The notes beneath the pieces were generated by a model. It had not been told where the DNA came from. It did no database searches and worked only from the letters and a program-made list of their open reading frames with translations. Both the position numbers and the translations under genes were made by a program. Shown piece after piece: positions 59,974-64,000 of a stretch of DNA of 64,000 nucleotides; within the stretch, counting starts at the first letter, position 1, and the number at the start of each line of letters is the position of its first letter. Source of the DNA: Oceanisphaera sp. IT1-181 (lineage in GTDB: Bacteria > Pseudomonadota > Gammaproteobacteria > Enterobacterales > Aeromonadaceae); the NCBI RefSeq assembly GCF_033807535.1, contig NZ_CP136856.1, forward strand, positions 2,475,001 to 2,539,000, in the 5' to 3' direction.

Positions 59974-60015
59974 GCACACCCGCTAGATAAAGCAGTGACC
60001 TCACTGAACACAGAA

Positions 60016-60041
60016 ACATGGGCTCCTTTAAGAGCCCATGT
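60016..60041 (+). terminator. Hairpin after prmA
   Basis: ACATGGGCTC and GAGCCCATGT pair around a 6-base loop, 43 bp past the prmA stop. There is no T-run, so it may be a weak or factor-dependent terminator. Confidence 0.5.
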
Positions 60042-60196
60042 TCTGCTAAGCCAAGGTACGGTTTGGGCAAAATAACTTATAAAAACCTGACCCAAGTGAA
60101 TCTATAAATGACTAAATTAGCAACTCATGAACTTGCATAAAAAACACACCAGTCATCTTGACTTATTAAAATTTACCAATCGTTCAATTAATGACC

Positions 60197-60225
60197 TTTT
60201 CAGACTCATTAAAAATGCGTAAGAT
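60197..60225 (+). promoter_or_regulatory. Candidate dusB-fis promoter
   Basis: TTTTCA (60197-60202), 17-base spacer and TAAGAT (60220-60225), followed by a G+C-rich discriminator ACGCGACC, the kind seen at stringently controlled promoters such as E. coli fis. The -10 lies in a palindrome GCGTA-aga-TACGC (60217-60229). Confidence 0.45.
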
Positions 60226-60257
60226 ACGCGACCCTGAGCAAAGATAGCTGTTCTCTC

Positions 60258-61223
60258 ATGCAGATTGGTCCTTACAAACTGTCTAGCCCCATTTTGGTGG
60301 CTCCTATGGCTGGCGTAACCGACAGACCATTTCGTACTCTGTGCTTGCGCATGGGTGCGGGTATGGCGGTATCAGAAATGATGTCCTCCAACCCTAAGGT
60401 ATGGCAGACCGAGAAGTCTTTACGGCGTATGGACCATGCAGGAGAAACCGGTATTCGTTCCGTCCAGATTGCCGGGGCAGATCCGATGCTAATGGCTGAG
60501 GCCGCCCAGTTCAATGTGGACCAGGGCGCCCAGATCATCGACATCAACATGGGTTGCCCAGCAAAGAAAGTGAATAAAAAAATGGCAGGGTCCGCCCTGT
60601 TGCAATACCCGCAGCTCGTGCAAGAAATTGTCACCGCCGTGGTTAACGCAGTTTCCGTTCCCGTTACCCTGAAAATTCGTACAGGTTGGGAGCCTGAACA
60701 CCGTAATGGCGTGCAAATTGCTCGTATCGCCGAAGATTGCGGTATTCAGGCCCTAGCCGTGCATGGCCGCACTCGTGCCTGCATGTACAAGGGTGAAGCA
60801 GAATACGATACCATTAGAGCAATAAAACAAGCCGTCTCTATTCCCATTATTGCTAATGGGGACATCGACAGCCCAGAAAAGGCGCGTTTTGTCTTGGATG
60901 ACACCGGCGCCGACGCCATCATGATTGGCCGGGCTGCACAGGGACGGCCTTGGATATTTAGAGAAATCCGCCACTATCTGGAACAAGGTACTCTACCCTT
61001 GCCGCTGCATAAGGACCTGGAGCGCGCCATGATACGGGAGCACGTTGAAGCACTGCACGCGTTTTACGGTGGAGTGTTAGGCGTACGTATTGCCCGTAAG
61101 CATGTGGGTTGGTACCTGAAAGATAGTGATGCGGGCCGTGACTTTCGCAGTGATTTCAATGCCCTTGATGAGGCCGAGCAACAGCTCGACTCACTGGCGC
61201 ATTATTTCGCGAATATAGCTTAA
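60258..61223 (+). CDS. dusB: DusB, tRNA-dihydrouridine synthase B
   Basis: FMN-dependent reductase forming dihydrouridine in tRNA. 321 residues, the E. coli length, with catalytic C100 in INMGCPAKKV at the same position. MQIGPYKLSSPILVAPMAGVTDRPFR start and MIGRAAQGRPWIFREI FMN-phosphate loop are diagnostic. 25 bp before fis; in enterobacteria dusB and fis are one operon with fis translation depending on dusB mRNA context. Confidence 0.97.
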   Translation: MQIGPYKLSSPILVAPMAGVTDRPFRTLCLRMGAGMAVSEMMSSNPKVWQTEKSLRRMDHAGETGIRSVQIAGADPMLMAEAAQFNVDQGAQIIDINMGCPAKKVNKKMAGSALLQYPQLVQEIVTAVVNAVSVPVTLKIRTGWEPEHRNGVQIARIAEDCGIQALAVHGRTRACMYKGEAEYDTIRAIKQAVSIPIIANGDIDSPEKARFVLDDTGADAIMIGRAAQGRPWIFREIRHYLEQGTLPLPLHKDLERAMIREHVEALHAFYGGVLGVRIARKHVGWYLKDSDAGRDFRSDFNALDEAEQQLDSLAHYFANIA

Positions 61224-61248
61224 CGAACAAAAGAAGAGCCGACTAAAT

Positions 61249-61548
61249 ATGTTCGAACAAACTACGACTTCTGATGCACTGGTTACTACCATTAAATCTC
61301 CAACTTCTGAGCAGCCTACCCAGCGCCCGTTGCGCAACTCGGTAGACCAAGCGCTGCGTAATTATCTGTCCCAGCTGAATGGTCAGGAAGTAACTGAGTT
61401 GTATGAGTTGGTCCTCGCCGAAGTCGAAGCCCCGATGCTGGACGTGATCATGCAATACACTCGCGGTAACCAAACCCGCGCTGCCAATATGATGGGCATC
61501 AACCGCGGCACTTTGCGCAAGAAGCTCAAAAAATACGGCATGAACTAA
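61249..61548 (+). CDS. fis: Fis, nucleoid-associated DNA-binding protein
   Basis: Growth-phase regulator that bends DNA and activates rRNA promoters. 99 residues. The DNA-binding helix-turn-helix NQTRAANMMGINRGTLRKKLKKYGMN at the C-terminus and the LNGQEVTELYELVLAEVEAPML dimer helices are nearly invariant in the family. Second gene of dusB-fis; terminator 27 bp after the stop. Confidence 0.97.
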   Translation: MFEQTTTSDALVTTIKSPTSEQPTQRPLRNSVDQALRNYLSQLNGQEVTELYELVLAEVEAPMLDVIMQYTRGNQTRAANMMGINRGTLRKKLKKYGMN

Positions 61549-61574
61549 GAGTTTTTAGTTAACGTGTTGAATAC

Positions 61575-61608
61575 AAAAGCGTTATCTCGCAAGAGGTAGC
61601 GCTTTTTT
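61575..61608 (+). terminator. Intrinsic terminator of dusB-fis
   Basis: AAAAGCGTTATCTC and GAGGTAGCGCTTTT pair with two G-T contacts, followed by further T. Confidence 0.85.
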
Positions 61609-62011
61609 TGCTTTTGAACCCACAATTGAACCCACACTTGGCAAAGCACTCAGCTGCAAATTTCTTGTGAAGGCCAAGACTAGATTTTTCATTGCCGCCT
61701 AGTAACCCCCTCATTTTAATAGCAGATCGCATCATGTTAGCCGCACAATCTAAATATGCACTAACCCCCGGAATCAGCTGAGGCCGCATTGTGCCTAGGG
61801 ATAGGGCATTTTCTAGGTTACGCAGTACCGCAGTAGAGTTTCGTCATTTCTTGCTACTATTGCTCTCAAGCTGAGGTGTGGCGCGGTTCATATAAGGGTA
61901 ATTGGGTTAGGATGCTAGCTGTGCGAGCGCATCATAGGTGCGTTGCCCGGCAAAGCGCCGACTTAAGTAGCCATAACTTATTGTTTTTTAAGCTAATGAT
62001 TAGGTGGAGTA
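61609..62011. other. fis-thioesterase gap
   Basis: About 400 bp with no convincing gene on either strand. None of the repeat families is recognisable. GTGGAG before 62012 is the ribosome site of the next gene; a promoter should be here but no strong consensus is seen. Confidence 0.5.
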
Positions 62012-62587
62012 ATGAGCGATGCGGGATTTAGAACAGTTAAAGCCTCACAGGTGATCCTTAAAGAGTTGATGGTGCCGTCTTATGCCAACTTTGGTGGCAA
62101 GGTACACGGAGGCGTAATTTTGAGCCTAATGGATAAAATTGCCTATACCTGTGCTGCTTCCCATTGCAAAGGCTATAGTGTGACGGCCTCAGTGGACTCG
62201 GTTGACTTTATGAACCCAGTAGAAGTAGGCGACTTACTGACGTTGTACGCCTCCGTCAACTACGTAGGCAGCAGCTCGATGGAAGTGGGCATTAAAGTCG
62301 AATTAGAAAACTTTCGTGAAGGCACAGTAAAGCATACCAATACCTCCTATTTCACTATGGTTGCCTTGAGTGAAGAAACCCGTAAGCCGGTTAAGGTTGC
62401 CGGGTTGTTATTGGAAGATGAGGATGAAATTCGCCGTTTTGTGATGGGTAAGTTACGTAAAAGATTACGTCGCGCCCACCAACAAGAGATTGACGATATT
62501 GGCGCAGCACTCAAGATTAGCCAAGCCATGGTCGAGCTGGAAGGCGAAAATTGCCGCTATCCGGGAGTGAGGCATTTACCGTTATGA
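62012..62587 (+). CDS. Hotdog-fold acyl-CoA thioesterase
   Basis: Hydrolyses acyl-CoA to free acid and CoA. 191 residues. The ACOT-type motif ANFGGKVHGGVILSLMDKIAYTCAASHC carries the active-site residues; VDSVDFMNPVEVGDLLTLYASVNYVGSSSMEVG follows. A charged helical tail (about 140-191) extends beyond the hotdog core. GTGGAG lies five bases before the ATG. Its stop overlaps the next start (ATGA), so it is co-translated with the MocR-type regulator. Confidence 0.88.
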   Translation: MSDAGFRTVKASQVILKELMVPSYANFGGKVHGGVILSLMDKIAYTCAASHCKGYSVTASVDSVDFMNPVEVGDLLTLYASVNYVGSSSMEVGIKVELENFREGTVKHTNTSYFTMVALSEETRKPVKVAGLLLEDEDEIRRFVMGKLRKRLRRAHQQEIDDIGAALKISQAMVELEGENCRYPGVRHLPL

Positions 62588-63993
62588 GCCGCTATGAGCA
62601 GCTGGCACTGCAGCTTCAGGAGCAGATCAGCAGCGGTGTTTGGCAGGAAGGCGACAAGCTGCCCTCGCTGCGTGAAACGGTACGCCGTTCTGGGCTGAGC
62701 CTAATGACGGTGTTCAACGCCTATCAGTTACTTGAAAGCCAAGGTTGGGTGCGCTCTCGGCCCCAATCTGGCTATTTTGTCGCGCCCGTTTTGCAGGCGC
62801 CTCGTTACTCATCACCACTTCAGCCGGCAGAAACGGTCGATATCAACGCTTTTATCTTCAACGTACTGCAGGCGGGCAATAATCCCGATTGTGTGGCGCT
62901 AGGCTCTGCCTTTCCTGATCCCTCGCTGTTTCCACAACATCAACTGTCTCGCTCCCTGATCCGAGTGGCTCGCCAGTTGTCATCTGCCAATACTGACATC
63001 AGTCTGCCGCCAGGCTGTGCCGATTTGCGCCGCAGTATTGCCCAGCGTTATGCCGCTAAGGGCATGGAGATTTCGCCTGATGAAATCGTGATCACCTCTG
63101 GCGCATTGGAGGCGCTCAATCTTAGTCTGCAAGCGCTAACCCAGCCCGGTGACTGGGTAGTAGTGGAGTCACCGGCTTTTTACGGTGCGCTGCAGGCGAT
63201 AGAGCGCCACCATCTAAAAACAGTGGCGGTGGCGACGGATCCACAGCGCGGCATGGACTTAGATGCGCTGGCTCAAGCATTACAGCAATATCCCATCAAG
63301 GCCTGCTGGCTGATGAGTCATTGCCAGAACCCGTTGGGCGCCAGCATGTCGACGGCGCACAAACAGCAACTGCTGGCTCTGTTGACCGAGCACGGCGTGA
63401 GCCTGATTGAAGACGATGTCTATGGTGAGCTGTATGCCGGTTTAGTGACGCCGTTGCCTGTCAAGGCGTGGGACAATACAGGCCAAGTACTGCACTGTGG
63501 TTCTTTTTCCAAGACACTGGCCACCGGCTTTCGTATCGGTTGGGTAGCGGCGGGACAACAAGCGCAGGCTATTCAACGGCTGCAGTTGATGAGCACCTTG
63601 TCGACCAGTGCGCCCATGCAATTGGCGCTGGCTGATTATCTGTCTGCGCATCATTACGACAAGCATCTGCATACTCTGCGCCGGACCCTAGAGCAGCGCA
63701 AACATATTTTTTATCGGGCCATCAAGCGGGAATTTCCTGATGCGGTGCGGGTGCATTATGCCGAAGGCAGCTATTTTTTGTGGTTGGAGCTGCCGACAGA
63801 CTGCTGCGCGACCGAGCTGTATTGGCGGGCGCTGAAGGCGGGTATCACTATCGCGCCTGGGCGCATGTTTGCCGCAGGCGAGCAATATCGGCACTGTTTT
63901 CGGCTCAATGTCTCACTGCCTTGGAATACCGGTAGTGAGGCTGCCATTAAACAGTTGGCGGCGCTGATTGACGGTCAACTAGCGCTAGTTTGA
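62584..63993 (+). CDS. MocR-type transcriptional regulator (GntR HTH plus PLP aminotransferase domain)
   Basis: 469 residues. N-terminal winged helix of the GntR family (about 1-68: YEQLALQLQEQISSGVWQEGDKLPSLRETVRRSGLS then SQGWVRSRPQSGYFV), linker, then an aminotransferase fold I domain with K310 in HCGSFSKTLATGFRIGW as the PLP lysine and IEDDVYGE before it. Such regulators sense PLP or amino compounds; the target is unknown. Its gene overlaps the thioesterase gene by four bases, an unusual pairing since most MocR genes are divergent from their targets. Confidence 0.92.
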   Translation: MSRYEQLALQLQEQISSGVWQEGDKLPSLRETVRRSGLSLMTVFNAYQLLESQGWVRSRPQSGYFVAPVLQAPRYSSPLQPAETVDINAFIFNVLQAGNNPDCVALGSAFPDPSLFPQHQLSRSLIRVARQLSSANTDISLPPGCADLRRSIAQRYAAKGMEISPDEIVITSGALEALNLSLQALTQPGDWVVVESPAFYGALQAIERHHLKTVAVATDPQRGMDLDALAQALQQYPIKACWLMSHCQNPLGASMSTAHKQQLLALLTEHGVSLIEDDVYGELYAGLVTPLPVKAWDNTGQVLHCGSFSKTLATGFRIGWVAAGQQAQAIQRLQLMSTLSTSAPMQLALADYLSAHHYDKHLHTLRRTLEQRKHIFYRAIKREFPDAVRVHYAEGSYFLWLELPTDCCATELYWRALKAGITIAPGRMFAAGEQYRHCFRLNVSLPWNTGSEAAIKQLAALIDGQLALV

Positions 63994-64000
63994 GCAATCA

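Overview
The window is chromosomal DNA from a marine-type gammaproteobacterium. Gene order (bolA-nqrABCDEF, pomAB facing xseB-ispA-dxs, accBC-yhdT-panF-prmA-dusB-fis, glyA-nrdR-ribD) and protein character suggest the Oceanisphaera/Oceanimonas/Zobellella neighbourhood of the Aeromonadales. That placement is inference from remembered relatives, not from a search. Almost everything is housekeeping. No rRNA, tRNA, CRISPR array, prophage or transposase gene was seen.

Layout. 1-7.1 kb (minus strand): the Na+-pumping NADH:quinone reductase operon nqrABCDEF, with nqrF cut by the window edge, preceded by bolA and an AlkB-like dioxygenase. 7.1-12.5 kb: rlmG, yajG, a periplasmic cyclophilin and ampG, then yajQ and a panE-type reductase. 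12.9-19.7 kb: thiI, the Na+-driven flagellar stator pomAB, and the isoprenoid set xseB-ispA-dxs. 20-25 kb: a methyltransferase, catalase, and a stand-alone second elongation factor G. 25.5-32.6 kb: an orphan membrane protein and a four-gene peptide/glutathione-type ABC importer. 32.8-49.2 kb: the conserved glyA-nrdR-ribD-ribBA-ribH-nusB-thiL-pgpA line. It is interrupted between ribBA and ribH by about 9 kb of other genes, including a complete siaABCD cyclic-di-GMP signalling module, and it lacks ribE at the usual place. 49.5-53.3 kb: a TorD-family chaperone, a DUF2956-type protein, yqaA and acs. 54.1-61.5 kb: aroQ-accB-accC-yhdT-panF-prmA-dusB-fis. 62-64 kb: a hotdog thioesterase overlapping a MocR-type regulator.

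How it works together. NQR exports sodium; PomAB and the PanF symporter consume the sodium gradient, so the cell runs a sodium cycle. Precursor supply (dxs, ispA, accBC, acs, pantothenate uptake, riboflavin, thiamine) is heavily represented. SiaA phosphatase, SiaB kinase, SiaC switch protein and SiaD cyclase should connect an external signal to cyclic-di-GMP level.

The most unusual content is between genes. At least five families of short interspersed palindromic elements fill the spacers. The best one (family A) begins TTGTAG and carries two adjacent hairpins. The stems differ from copy to copy with both arms changed together, while the loops keep their size (9 nt in the short form and 3 nt). 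This is the signature of selection on, or mechanistic templating of, structure rather than sequence. A second family (B, about 160-270 bp, ends GCCACGGAA) looks like a MITE and has split thiL from pgpA and nrdR from glyA. Many start sites had to be chosen by ribosome-binding site: GTG for nqrC, pomB, xseB, ispA and ribD, and TTG for nusB.
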